A stretch of 17,378 bases of DNA from Candidatus Methylomirabilis sp. (GTDB lineage Bacteria; DYJV01), in contig DYJV01000049.1 in the NCBI GenBank assembly GCA_020722945.1, positions 1 through 17,378 on the forward strand, given 5' to 3'. The notes under the pieces are model-generated. The model saw nothing but the letters and a program-made list of their open reading frames with translations, searched no databases and was not told the DNA's origin. The position numbers and the translations under genes were made by a program. This document shows positions 9,704 to 17,377 of this stretch, piece after piece. Numbering within the stretch: the stretch's first letter is position 1; every line of letters begins with the position of its first letter.

Positions 9704-11214
9704 TGACTAAACTCTTAATATTAAATATTACCAGAATGGGGGATATTATTCAATCAATCCCCCTTCTTAAATCTTTAAAGAGAGATATAAAAGATATATC
9801 AATAAGTTATGCTGTTTTAGATAATTTCAAAGATACCCTTTCAATCATACCTGAAGTAGACGAGGTTATCCCACTTGATTTTAGCGGAGTAGTAAAAAAT
9901 ATCGATTTTCATCAAATATCAGAAGCTTTTAATATATCTGAAAATTTATTGTTTTTTATGGATAAAAATTTTCAGAAGATGATCAATTTGTCATTTTCAA
10001 AATTGAGTGGTTACCTTCTCTTCTTCTCTGGTGCAAAAGATAAAAGTGGTCTATTTTATACATCCAAGAATCAGTTTCAGGCTATTGACAACTGGAGTAG
10101 ATATTTTCTCTCAATAGTTGATTATAGAGATTTATCGCCATTTAATCTTGTTGATATATACTCTAAAATTGGTGGTGTTGAGCTTCACAATGACTTTAAC
10201 ACAAAAAAGGGTGGTTACAAAAATATTGGATTTGTATTAGGTGCTTCTACATACGACAGAAGGTGGAGTTGTAAAAATTTTGCTAAACTTGCCGAAGCTC
10301 TTCTTAAAGATTGTAAAGATAGATATATCTTTATCTTTGGGACAAAATCTGAAATTCCCCTTGAAGAGGAGTTTTTTAATTTTTTTAAAGGTGATACCTC
10401 AAAAGTGAAATCCCTTATTGGGAAAACTACAATTCCTCAACTTTTTCAAACTATAAAAGATAATGTAGATATTTTGTTGACTAATGACACAGGGACAATG
10501 CATATAGGTTGGTATGCAGACAAGTGTGTTCTTGAACTTTCGCTTGGTCCAGCCCTTTACAATAACACAGGTCCTTACGGTAGTGGACACTTTGTGATTC
10601 AGCCTCAGATAGAGTGTGCTCCATGTAGTTATCAGACAAAATGTAAAGACCTTAAATGCCACGAAATTGTTACTCCTGAAGTTGTATTTGATGTTTTAAA
10701 ATATATGGTAGGGGAATCTAAATTGCTCCCTGATTATGAAAATATTTTGATTTTAAAAAGTTGTTTTGATGAAAATAATTTTTTAGATTACTCTATAATT
10801 TCAGGCAAAAACATAAAAGATATTCAAAATAGGAGGGTTCTAAAAAAAATATGGATTGATACATTGGAAAATTGTTTGAAAAAAGATAAAGATTGTATTA
10901 TAGACAGTTATGATAATCTTGGTTTACTATTACGCCAAATAGATATTTTAGATACTTTGTTCAAAAAAGGTTTATCAATCATAGAATCTGGCAATATGGC
11001 TGGAATAGAAGATATCATTGAGCTTCAATTTAATCAGGAGGAGGAGATAAAGAGAATCGTATATTCAGATTTTTACGAATTGAAACCTTTTTTAAAATAT
11101 ATCGAATACTCCAAGAGCACTCTTTCTGACAACAATTTGCTATTTAATCTTAAATATTTAACTAAATTTTATAATGATTTTAAAATACAAATAAATTTAT
11201 TTTATAGGAGGTAA
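9703..11214 (+). CDS. Glycosyltransferase family 9 (heptosyltransferase-like) with C-terminal extension
   Basis: A 503-residue GT-B-fold sugar transferase of family 9. The N-terminal motif LLILNITRMGDIIQSIPLLK matches the ADP-heptose:LPS heptosyltransferase opening. The C-terminal half of the GT-B core shows NIGFVLGASTYDRRWSCKNF, IFIFGTKSEIP and the nucleotide-sugar site LLTNDTGTMHIGWYADK, with a cysteine cluster CAPCSYQTKCKDLKC shortly after. Residues about 345-503 are an extra Lys/Asp-rich helical domain not needed for the fold. The start is ATG 9703 overlapping the previous stop; TTG 9700 is also in frame. Position ahead of flagellar genes rather than LPS genes suggests it may modify flagellin or another flagellar protein, which is inference. 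Confidence 0.85.
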   Translation: MTKLLILNITRMGDIIQSIPLLKSLKRDIKDISISYAVLDNFKDTLSIIPEVDEVIPLDFSGVVKNIDFHQISEAFNISENLLFFMDKNFQKMINLSFSKLSGYLLFFSGAKDKSGLFYTSKNQFQAIDNWSRYFLSIVDYRDLSPFNLVDIYSKIGGVELHNDFNTKKGGYKNIGFVLGASTYDRRWSCKNFAKLAEALLKDCKDRYIFIFGTKSEIPLEEEFFNFFKGDTSKVKSLIGKTTIPQLFQTIKDNVDILLTNDTGTMHIGWYADKCVLELSLGPALYNNTGPYGSGHFVIQPQIECAPCSYQTKCKDLKCHEIVTPEVVFDVLKYMVGESKLLPDYENILILKSCFDENNFLDYSIISGKNIKDIQNRRVLKKIWIDTLENCLKKDKDCIIDSYDNLGLLLRQIDILDTLFKKGLSIIESGNMAGIEDIIELQFNQEEEIKRIVYSDFYELKPFLKYIEYSKSTLSDNNLLFNLKYLTKFYNDFKIQINLFYRR

Positions 11215-11219
11215 ATGCA

Positions 11220-11843
11220 GTGAAAATTTTTATTGATAATCAGCCACTTTCAGTTGATCTATCCCAATTCAACAATCTTGAGGATTTTATCTACTATGTT
11301 ATGAATAACCATATTTCTGGTGATAAGCTTTTAACAGAGGTCAAAATCAACGATGTTACATTTTCTGAGAGGTGGCCCGGTGAATCGAAAACTTTACCAA
11401 TAAATAAAATAGTTAGAGTAGATTTTAATACATCCCCTATAAAAGAGCTTGCAATAAAGATATTGAGTGATATTCCTTCCCAGATAGAGATGATAAAAAA
11501 TGGTGTTCTTCAGGCTTCTGAGCTTTATAGAGTTGCTGATGAGCAGGAAGCAAACCTAAATTTTATCAAAGTTCTTAATGCCCTAAGGAGCTTTATAAAC
11601 TTTATAATTCAGATAAGAAGAGCTAATTTGGTTGATTGGGATAATATGCTTGTTTCTGATACGACCATTGATACTGTTTATGAAAGAAGCATCAAATTAA
11701 TAGATGAGATAATAGAAGTGCAGGAGGATGAAGATTGGGTTTTACTTGCTGATCTTCTTGAATATGAGTTACTGCCTGTGCTTGATAAATGGAACGATTT
11801 TACTTCAAAAGCAAAGGAAACATTAGGTAGTAAAACAAATTAA
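11220..11843 (+). CDS. Uncharacterised protein of the flagellar cluster
   Basis: A 207-residue protein I cannot name. Residues 1-75 look like a small beta-rich, ubiquitin-like domain (KIFIDNQPL, LTEVKINDV, KIVRVDF). Residues 80-207 are predicted all-helical and acidic, with DLLEYELLPVLDKW near the end. There is no signal peptide. The start is GTG 11220, eight bases after AGGAGG; the nearby ATG 11215 is closed by TGA in two codons. It sits five bases after the glycosyltransferase and 18 bases before the FliD-related gene, so it is probably part of the same operon and may act in flagellar export, capping or modification. Confidence 0.75.
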   Translation: MKIFIDNQPLSVDLSQFNNLEDFIYYVMNNHISGDKLLTEVKINDVTFSERWPGESKTLPINKIVRVDFNTSPIKELAIKILSDIPSQIEMIKNGVLQASELYRVADEQEANLNFIKVLNALRSFINFIIQIRRANLVDWDNMLVSDTTIDTVYERSIKLIDEIIEVQEDEDWVLLADLLEYELLPVLDKWNDFTSKAKETLGSKTN

Positions 11844-11861
11844 ATAGATGGGGGATAAAGT

Positions 11862-13784
11862 ATGAAAGTGGCTTTATATCAGGGACATGGGCAGATAGAA
11901 TCTTACCCTGTTGGTTCTGCTTTAATGGGTGTTATATCCCATGAGCAGAGACACGCCAATTTTAACACTTACTCAGCATTTCAGAAAAGTGAGGAGCTAA
12001 AGCAAGATATCAAATTAACCATTCAGTATAAAGATGGTCAGCCTATTCCCACAAATGCTTATACAGAAGCCAAATTTAAAGAGAAGGAGAGTATTGGGAA
12101 AGAGGAGCAATTTATAAAAATGCTCTTTATTAACTTCAAAATATCAGATTTGGAAAAGAAATTTGGAAGTGCAGATAGTAAAGAGAAGCAGGATATCTTA
12201 TTCAAAATTGATACATTCAAAAGAGACCTTAAAAAGCTTAAAGAGGATATATTTGCCCCTGATATTTCAAAAAGTAGTTATACAAAAGTTGATCATGCAC
12301 TTTTTTTAAACATCTACGATTTTCAGAAGTATAATTTACCCCCTGTAATGATGTCTGGTTCATTTTCATCTGCATCATCAATTAATGAAAAGGTAAACGA
12401 TATTAATTCTCAAAAGAGTATAGAGCAGCCTATTGTTTATCAACAGATACTCAATGAACCACTTTATAAGAGTGTAGTTGTTGATTCTTGGCTTGATATT
12501 AATAGTAGTCTTACCCACTTTAACAATTATCTTCAAGATTTCTCTATTCATTTTAATAAAGTCAAATACGATACTGATAGCAGCCAATATTTTCAAATAA
12601 TACCTTCTAATGAAAATTACGAGGATAGAGGTTACAAAATTTCTATAAATAGGCTTGCCAAATATTTGACTATATATTCAGATAAGGTTGATGATCCTTA
12701 TGCTTCACTTGGTAAAAGCGGCACTCTGACTATAAATGGTATCGAAGTAGAGGTTGAAAATTCAGATTCCCTTTACGATATTGCTCAAAAGATAAATTGG
12801 GGTGAAGATAGCAATCATAATGCTCTTCTCGATTATGACGAAGGTGAGGATACGAACAGCAATGAAACCCTTGATGGTGGGACCATTAGGCATGGAGTTT
12901 ATGCATTTATACAGAATAACTCCCTCTTTCTAAAAAATATAGAGAGTGGTGATATTGCTCTTAATATAGAAGATAACGACAATATTTTTCATGATTTAAA
13001 TATAATCAAAGATAATCCTCTCAACAATTTATCCTACTACCCTAATGTTTATGAAAATGGTGAAAATGCTCTTGTTGAGATAAATGGAGAGTTGATAGAG
13101 AGCCAATCAAATGTTCTCTCTTCTAATAATGATATTTTTATTCTTAAAAATATTAGCGATGTTCCCAAGAGTGCTGATGTTTTAAAAGATGAGGATTCTG
13201 CTATTAGTGATGTAAAGGAGTTTATCTCCAATTATAATAACCTAATTACTTCATTAAATGATAAAGTTATGAATGAAAATTTTGATGATCTATCTGCTGA
13301 TCTATCCAAAATTAAAAGAGAGCTTAAAAATGCTATTTTTGATGATATATCTTATGAGGAAAATTTTTCCGATATTGGTGGCAATATTCAAAACGATAAA
13401 AATTACCTTACTGATCTCGAAATATCTCACTCCTCAGAGAAAAATTTTCATAACAGTATCAGAGATGGGATAACTTCTTTAAGACTCAAAAGCAACCAAG
13501 ATGAAACACTTATTATTTCGGAAGATAAATTATCCGATATGCTCAAAGATAATCCTGATAGTGTAAATCAGATATTTTTCTCAGAAAATGGTATTATTGA
13601 TAGATTAAAAACTTTTTTTGATAAAGTTATTGATGGTGGTGATGGTATGATAAGCTCTGAGATAAGTCAGCTTACAAACTCTTATTTCTCTGAAATTGAA
13701 GATTTCTACAACCAACATAGAGCTACTATCAACTATTATGAAGAGAAATTTTCTCAGTTAAACTCAATAATAGAAAATGATTAA
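11862..13784 (+). CDS. FliD-related flagellar protein with a non-FliD N terminus
   Basis: A 640-residue protein. Residues 1-125 are unrelated to the FliD N-terminal helix and carry a HEQRHANFNTYSAFQ motif followed by a charged helix. From about residue 280 the chain turns FliD-like: a flagellin-IN-type segment GTLTINGIEVEV...SLYDIAQKIN (287-312), an acidic Asp/Asn loop insertion (315-340), GVYAFIQNNSLFLKN (345-359), ALVEINGELIESQSN (403-417), then a FliD_C-like coil SAISDVKEFISNYNNLITSL (446-465), a DIGG segment and LIISEDKLSDMLKDNPDSVN (550-569). The C-terminal coil stops without the usual FliD tail. It may be a second filament cap or a hook-filament junction protein. A GGGGGAT ribosome site precedes ATG 11862. 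It overlaps the FlgN-like gene by eight bases, which fits a chaperone-client pair. Confidence 0.75.
   Translation: MKVALYQGHGQIESYPVGSALMGVISHEQRHANFNTYSAFQKSEELKQDIKLTIQYKDGQPIPTNAYTEAKFKEKESIGKEEQFIKMLFINFKISDLEKKFGSADSKEKQDILFKIDTFKRDLKKLKEDIFAPDISKSSYTKVDHALFLNIYDFQKYNLPPVMMSGSFSSASSINEKVNDINSQKSIEQPIVYQQILNEPLYKSVVVDSWLDINSSLTHFNNYLQDFSIHFNKVKYDTDSSQYFQIIPSNENYEDRGYKISINRLAKYLTIYSDKVDDPYASLGKSGTLTINGIEVEVENSDSLYDIAQKINWGEDSNHNALLDYDEGEDTNSNETLDGGTIRHGVYAFIQNNSLFLKNIESGDIALNIEDNDNIFHDLNIIKDNPLNNLSYYPNVYENGENALVEINGELIESQSNVLSSNNDIFILKNISDVPKSADVLKDEDSAISDVKEFISNYNNLITSLNDKVMNENFDDLSADLSKIKRELKNAIFDDISYEENFSDIGGNIQNDKNYLTDLEISHSSEKNFHNSIRDGITSLRLKSNQDETLIISEDKLSDMLKDNPDSVNQIFFSENGIIDRLKTFFDKVIDGGDGMISSEISQLTNSYFSEIEDFYNQHRATINYYEEKFSQLNSIIEND
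12804..12881 (+). other. Tandem DxNxN calcium-binding-like loops in the FliD-related protein
   Basis: Residues 315-340 contain two units of the form D-x-N-x-N-x3-D (D316/N318/N320/D324 and D330/N332/N334/D338), the pattern of dockerin or thrombospondin-type-3 calcium loops. They are inserted between IAQKIN and GVYAFIQ of the flagellin-IN-type segment. Calcium binding is predicted from pattern alone. Confidence 0.6.
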
Positions 13785-14202
13785 ACAATATATTCCACTA
13801 ATAGATATCGAAATAGATATTTATTCAAAAATCATGCTTCAGAACAGAGATCTACTCAACCATATAAATTCTGATGATTTCAAATTATTTGAACAGAAAG
13901 TTTACAATAAAAGCAAGCTTTTTGAACAGATACAAAATGTAGATAATGAGCTTGATCAGTTATGGAAAAATTGGGATAAATACAAATCTTATGCTGATGA
14001 TAGTGACAAAGCTAAGATAAAGCATCTCAGAGAACTTATAAAGGAGAATCTTGATATAGAGAATATTTTAATTGATCAATTCTCAAAACTGAAAGATTCT
14101 CTCAAATCAAAAACAATTAATGCCAATATAGGCAAGCAGGTTCTTAATGCTTATGGTAGCAAAAAAGCTAATCTCCCTTACTTTGTAAATAAAAAGAGTT
14201 AG
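13777..14202 (+). CDS. FlgN-like flagellar export chaperone
   Basis: A 141-residue, nearly all-helical protein with long heptad-like stretches. The C-terminal sequence GKQVLNAYGSKKANLPYFVN fits the FlgN family, whose members hold the hook-filament junction proteins FlgK and FlgL for export. The start ATG overlaps the last codons of the FliD-related gene (ATGATTAA), implying coupled translation and perhaps that this chaperone serves that protein. No separate ribosome site is needed. The family match rests on size, helicity and the C-terminal pattern, so a different small export chaperone is possible. Confidence 0.6.
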   Translation: MIKQYIPLIDIEIDIYSKIMLQNRDLLNHINSDDFKLFEQKVYNKSKLFEQIQNVDNELDQLWKNWDKYKSYADDSDKAKIKHLRELIKENLDIENILIDQFSKLKDSLKSKTINANIGKQVLNAYGSKKANLPYFVNKKS

Positions 14203-14220
14203 CGGTTTTCACCGCTAAAC
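14198..14220. terminator. Hairpin between convergent flagellar operons
   Basis: TTAGCGG (14199-14205) and CCGCTAA (14212-14218) form a 7-bp GC-containing stem that includes the stop codons of both the FlgN-like gene and fliS. On the minus strand the stem is followed by CTCTTTTTATTT, a good T tract, so it should end the fliD-fliS transcript. The plus-strand side has only weak T runs. Confidence 0.65.
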
Positions 14221-14637
14221 TCTCATTTCTTGTAAACTTAAATTTTCACTCTCTGTAAAATTTTCCTGCTCTGGATTTTTCATGTTTATGTACTCCCATG
14301 CTTCTTTGAGAGTCATCAATATTGATATAGATTCTTTAAGCATCGCTCTGTTTTTTGAGATATTTGCTTTTACAAGGTAGAAATAGAGGAAATTGTAAAT
14401 CTTTCTCAAGTTCACTGCGATTTCTCCACCATCTTTGATGTTAAGTGAGTTGTTGAGCTCATCAACGATATTTTGAGCTTTTGCAATGTAGACACCTTTT
14501 CCTGCCATATCGTTCTTTTCCAGACAATTAACTGCAGTTTTCAAGAAAGATATAGCACCATCATAAAGCATTACAACTAATTTGAGCCTGTCACTTGTTG
14601 TTACCTGAACTTTTTGATAATTCATATAATTATTCAT
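14215..14637 (-). CDS. fliS: Flagellin export chaperone FliS
   Basis: FliS binds the C terminus of flagellin in the cytoplasm, prevents early polymerisation and hands it to the export gate. The protein (140 aa from ATG 14637) has the family opening YMNYQKVQVTTSDRLKLVVMLYDGAISFL and the helical body expected, including AKAQNIVDELNNSL and NLRKIYNFLYFYL. A GTG at 14643 is in frame but abuts the AGGAGG at 14644-14649, whereas ATG 14637 lies six bases from it, so ATG is chosen. It follows fliD by 64 bases in the same operon. The C-terminal 20 residues (PEQENFTESENLSLQ) are acidic and probably disordered. Confidence 0.92.
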   Translation of the reverse strand: MNNYMNYQKVQVTTSDRLKLVVMLYDGAISFLKTAVNCLEKNDMAGKGVYIAKAQNIVDELNNSLNIKDGGEIAVNLRKIYNFLYFYLVKANISKNRAMLKESISILMTLKEAWEYINMKNPEQENFTESENLSLQEMRV

Positions 14638-14659
14638 TTTCACCCTCCTGAAAAATTTT

Positions 14660-14678
14660 CTGTTAATATTATTAACAG
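14660..14678. repeat. Inverted repeat between fliD and fliS
   Basis: CTGTTAA-TATTA-TTAACAG is a 7-bp inverted repeat in the 64-base fliD-fliS gap, upstream of the fliS ribosome site. It may tune fliS expression as a weak attenuator (a short T run follows on the minus strand) or protect an RNA end. It has little GC, so its effect is uncertain. Confidence 0.35.
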
Positions 14679-14701
14679 CAATATAGATGCCAAAATTATA
14701 T

Positions 14702-17092
14702 TTAAGATATCTGAGGTATTTTTGCTATTCCACTTGATAAAAATTGAGCCTGTCCATTTAACTCTGCTATCATCTCTTCCATAAGTGAAAATTGGGTTCT
14801 AAGCCTTTTCTCCACTGTATAAAGTCTATCCTCTTCATGTGCAATTTTATCATCGATGTTGCTGATGATTCCATTGTAATTATCTATAAGTAGGTTTAAT
14901 GGACCACTCTCAGAATCTGTAAGAACATCGATTTTCTCATTTAAAGATTTTGTTACTCCTCTTAAAAGCCGTATCTCTGCGGTGTAAGTCCCATCAGATG
15001 TTGTATCTACGAGAAGTTGTAAACCAGATTCAGGATTTCCACTTTCCCCTATGATATAGTTTCCATTAATTTGGGCAGTGTTGCCATTTATTGTGGCAGA
15101 GGTAATACTTCCACCTGATACGGTAACAGTCACATCGTATGTCCCAGGTTCTGTCAAATTCTTAACATAACTGTCATAAGTTACCTTATTTGTTGTGGTA
15201 TCATTTTTGCCAACTACATCAGCACCAAATAGGAGTGCTACATCGTCAGTATAATCTTGAAGTGCTGAATCGAGAATAGAATCATCTATTTCAAGATATT
15301 TGTCATCAATTGTTTTTATCCCTATATCTGCAAGAGAGATATAACGCTCTGAGCCGGCTGGAGATTCTATGCTGTTTATACTTTTAAATCCAGTCGCTAT
15401 CTGAGTTGTCAACCTCATAATGTCGTATTCAACCATCTGAGCTGCGTAGTTACTCTGCAAAGTTCCTGCTTCTTTAGTCTGTGAATCGTATTTGGTAACT
15501 TCTTCTGCATACTTTATAAATTCATTATAACTTGTTACAAAATTTTGTATCTTCTCTTTCATTGCAGTAGTATCATTTGCTACTACTATTGTTGTATTGC
15601 CTGTTGATTTTAAAGTTATAGTAACACCATTTATCAGATCGTTTATGGTGTTATCTTTATGTTGGATATATGAATCTGTCGAAACTGGGTATCCATCTAA
15701 TCTAATCATAGAATTCTGAGCTTCTTGAGTATTACTAAAAGTAGATGAAGTAAAGTTTGTAGTGCCACCTGTTCCATCCAAAGTAGTTACGGTATCATCT
15801 ATCTCTATTGAGTAAGCTGCCCCTGTATCCCTTCCTGTGAGAACAAGGTGGTAAGAGTTGCTCAATCCTAATCCATCATTTACTATTGTGGCAATAACAC
15901 CAGGATTCTTACTGTCTTCATTTATTGCATCTGCGAGGTCTTGAATTGTTGAATTGTCTGAAACATTTACCTCAATAGTTTCTCCACCTGCATATTTATA
16001 AGCAAAAATTTTACTTGAACCACTGCTGTTAATTTCTGTGTCTTTTGATGCTACTCCTGAGTGGAGCTCTTTTTCGGTTTGTGCAAGTCCTGAATCCTGT
16101 GCTTTTTGAAGATTAGGATGAAATATATCTATTTTAAATTTATCACCTTCTGTATATGCTGCAGCTGCAACCGTTATCTGAACCCCTTGCTCTACATCAA
16201 ATATTCCTGCTACATTGGTCTCTATAACTCCAGATTTATCAAGCTCTTCATCTGTCCACTTTATTTTTATTGTATCGCCTGAAGTTATGTTTCCACCCTG
16301 TATAATCTCAAAATTTATAGATTTATTGGTAGTTCCTGAATATGTCCCGGCACTTGTGATATTTGAACCGCTTGTCCCAACAATATTTTCAACTGAATCG
16401 ATAGTTGCAGTTGAAAAATTGGTTGAGGTATTGTTTGTTGAGACACTGATTGTATTGCCTGAACCACCTGATGTTGCTGTAAGAACAAGTCTATAAGGAT
16501 TACTTGATGAGGAGTCATTTAATATACTTGCTGTTACGGTTGAAGAGTAAGAATTTATAAGACCTGATAGTTCATTTAGAGATAAACTTCCATTGCCATC
16601 ACCTGAAACTGTATCGTAATTTGCAGCATCTGCCTTTGTTATTGTAAGTGTATTGCTTCCGACAGTTATTACCATTGCAGGATCAGTCCCTGTGGTGGTA
16701 TTATAGACAGTGTCTGCTTCAGATGAAAAACCTTCTGATGCTAATTTATGTTTTATATTGCTACCAACAGTAAGATTGTATGACCCAGGTTCAGCAAGAG
16801 AGTTGTTTGTAACAGTTGCAACATCTTCGTTACTTGAAAGGGATGTCCTCGAATAAAATTCTTCGAAAGAATCGAGAAGAGATACAGAAGATTGGAATGT
16901 GCTCAATTTTGAATTGTAGTTTTGCAGCTCCTCAACTTTTGTATCCCAACCACTCTGCCACGATTTCATTCTATTGATATTGGTTGATTCAACCTTTATC
17001 AAAGCATCAATTATGCTTGAATAATCTATACCTGATGCTAACCCAGAAAATGTTAATGATGGTGCCGCAGACATTGCAACAGCATCAGCCAT
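14702..17092 (-). CDS. fliD: Flagellar filament cap protein FliD (hook-associated protein 2)
   Basis: FliD forms the cap at the filament tip and helps flagellin subunits assemble. The 796-residue protein is longer than typical FliD (about 450-700). The N-terminal D0/D1 segment LTFSGLASGIDYSSIIDALI (13-32) plus ESTNINRMKSWQSGWDTKV is canonical. Beta-rich Ser/Thr/Gly domains fill about 100-480, with flagellin-IN-like repeats at 145-207 and 367-420. The FliD_C coil covers about 500-796, with ISLADIGIKTIDDKYLEID (585-603) and the helical end RLRTQFSLMEEMIAELN (763-779) and SGIAKIPQ. A 12-residue EF-hand-like loop lies at 163-174. A unit at about 630-710 interrupts the C-terminal region as an extra beta domain. 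The ribosome site AAGGAG lies before ATG 17092. Its promoters are described separately. fliS follows in the same transcript. Confidence 0.93.
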   Translation of the reverse strand: MADAVAMSAAPSLTFSGLASGIDYSSIIDALIKVESTNINRMKSWQSGWDTKVEELQNYNSKLSTFQSSVSLLDSFEEFYSRTSLSSNEDVATVTNNSLAEPGSYNLTVGSNIKHKLASEGFSSEADTVYNTTTGTDPAMVITVGSNTLTITKADAANYDTVSGDGNGSLSLNELSGLINSYSSTVTASILNDSSSSNPYRLVLTATSGGSGNTISVSTNNTSTNFSTATIDSVENIVGTSGSNITSAGTYSGTTNKSINFEIIQGGNITSGDTIKIKWTDEELDKSGVIETNVAGIFDVEQGVQITVAAAAYTEGDKFKIDIFHPNLQKAQDSGLAQTEKELHSGVASKDTEINSSGSSKIFAYKYAGGETIEVNVSDNSTIQDLADAINEDSKNPGVIATIVNDGLGLSNSYHLVLTGRDTGAAYSIEIDDTVTTLDGTGGTTNFTSSTFSNTQEAQNSMIRLDGYPVSTDSYIQHKDNTINDLINGVTITLKSTGNTTIVVANDTTAMKEKIQNFVTSYNEFIKYAEEVTKYDSQTKEAGTLQSNYAAQMVEYDIMRLTTQIATGFKSINSIESPAGSERYISLADIGIKTIDDKYLEIDDSILDSALQDYTDDVALLFGADVVGKNDTTTNKVTYDSYVKNLTEPGTYDVTVTVSGGSITSATINGNTAQINGNYIIGESGNPESGLQLLVDTTSDGTYTAEIRLLRGVTKSLNEKIDVLTDSESGPLNLLIDNYNGIISNIDDKIAHEEDRLYTVEKRLRTQFSLMEEMIAELNGQAQFLSSGIAKIPQIS
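16571..16606 (-). other. EF-hand-like loop in FliD
   Basis: FliD residues 163-174 read S-G-D-G-N-G-S-L-S-L-N-E, matching EF-hand loop positions 3 (Asp), 5 (Asn), 6 (Gly), 8 (Leu), 9 (Ser) and 12 (Glu), with Ser instead of Asp at position 1. The loop directly precedes the SLNELSGLIN helix of a flagellin-IN-like repeat. A single loop with the first ligand changed may bind calcium weakly or only be a turn. Confidence 0.5.
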
Positions 17093-17123
17093 TTTAAAAA
17101 CTCCTTATTTAAGATTTACTTTA

Positions 17124-17150
17124 TTATCGGAAAAATTTTCATTTTTTTTA
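17124..17150 (-). promoter_or_regulatory. Sigma-28 (FliA) type promoter for fliD-fliS
   Basis: On the minus strand TAAA (17147-17150), a 15-base spacer and TCCGATAA (17124-17131) match the flagellar sigma-28 consensus TAAA-N15-GCCGATAA with one change (G to T). The predicted start near 17117 leaves a leader of about 25 bases before the fliD ATG. This is the expected class for a late flagellar gene. Confidence 0.75.
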
Positions 17151-17156
17151 TATATT

Positions 17157-17172
17157 GGCAATAATAATGCCA
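17157..17172 (-). promoter_or_regulatory. Sigma-54 type promoter upstream of fliD
   Basis: The minus strand reads TGGCATTATTATTGCC, which fits the RpoN -24/-12 element TGGCAC-N5-TTGCW with the invariant GG and GC separated by ten bases. It lies just upstream of the sigma-28 box, with a predicted start near 17146. The motif is nearly palindromic, so the plus strand matches more weakly (ATGC in place of TTGC). Confidence 0.55.
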
Positions 17173-17281
17173 TTAATATTTTATAATGGACTCTCAATAG
17201 AGAGCTAATTATAACAGCTGATGATATTTTTTATTAAAAAGATATTTCTATTACACTCCTTGATAAAAAATTTATTGAATT

Positions 17282-17377
17282 TTAATTTAATTTATGGTCT
17301 ATTGAAGTTGTAGTAAACAGATTTCCAAAATGTAGGGGTATATAATGTCCACCTTTGTCAAGACCAAATATAAATTT
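17282..17377 (-). CDS. 3' end of a further minus-strand gene (partial)
   Basis: The minus strand is open from the window edge to a TAA at 17282-17284, giving 31 residues that include GLDKGGHYIPLHFGNLFTTT. The mix of polar and aromatic residues and the locally higher GC compared with the flanking DNA look like true coding. I do not recognise the family. The gene would end 190 bases upstream of fliD and be transcribed in the same direction. Confidence 0.4.
   Translation of the reverse strand, partial: KFIFGLDKGGHYIPLHFGNLFTTTSIDHKLN

Noticed and set aside
14638-14643. GTG start for fliS
   Set aside because: It directly abuts the AGGAGG sequence, leaving no spacing; ATG 14637 is six bases away.
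16215-16496. Plus-strand open frame inside fliD
   Set aside because: Antisense shadow of the Ser/Thr/Val-rich fliD codons with no ribosome site or family resemblance.
17190-17203. CTCTC-AATA-GAGAG hairpin as terminator of the upstream minus-strand gene
   Set aside because: The stem is only 5 bp and no T run follows on the minus strand; not strong enough to list as a feature.
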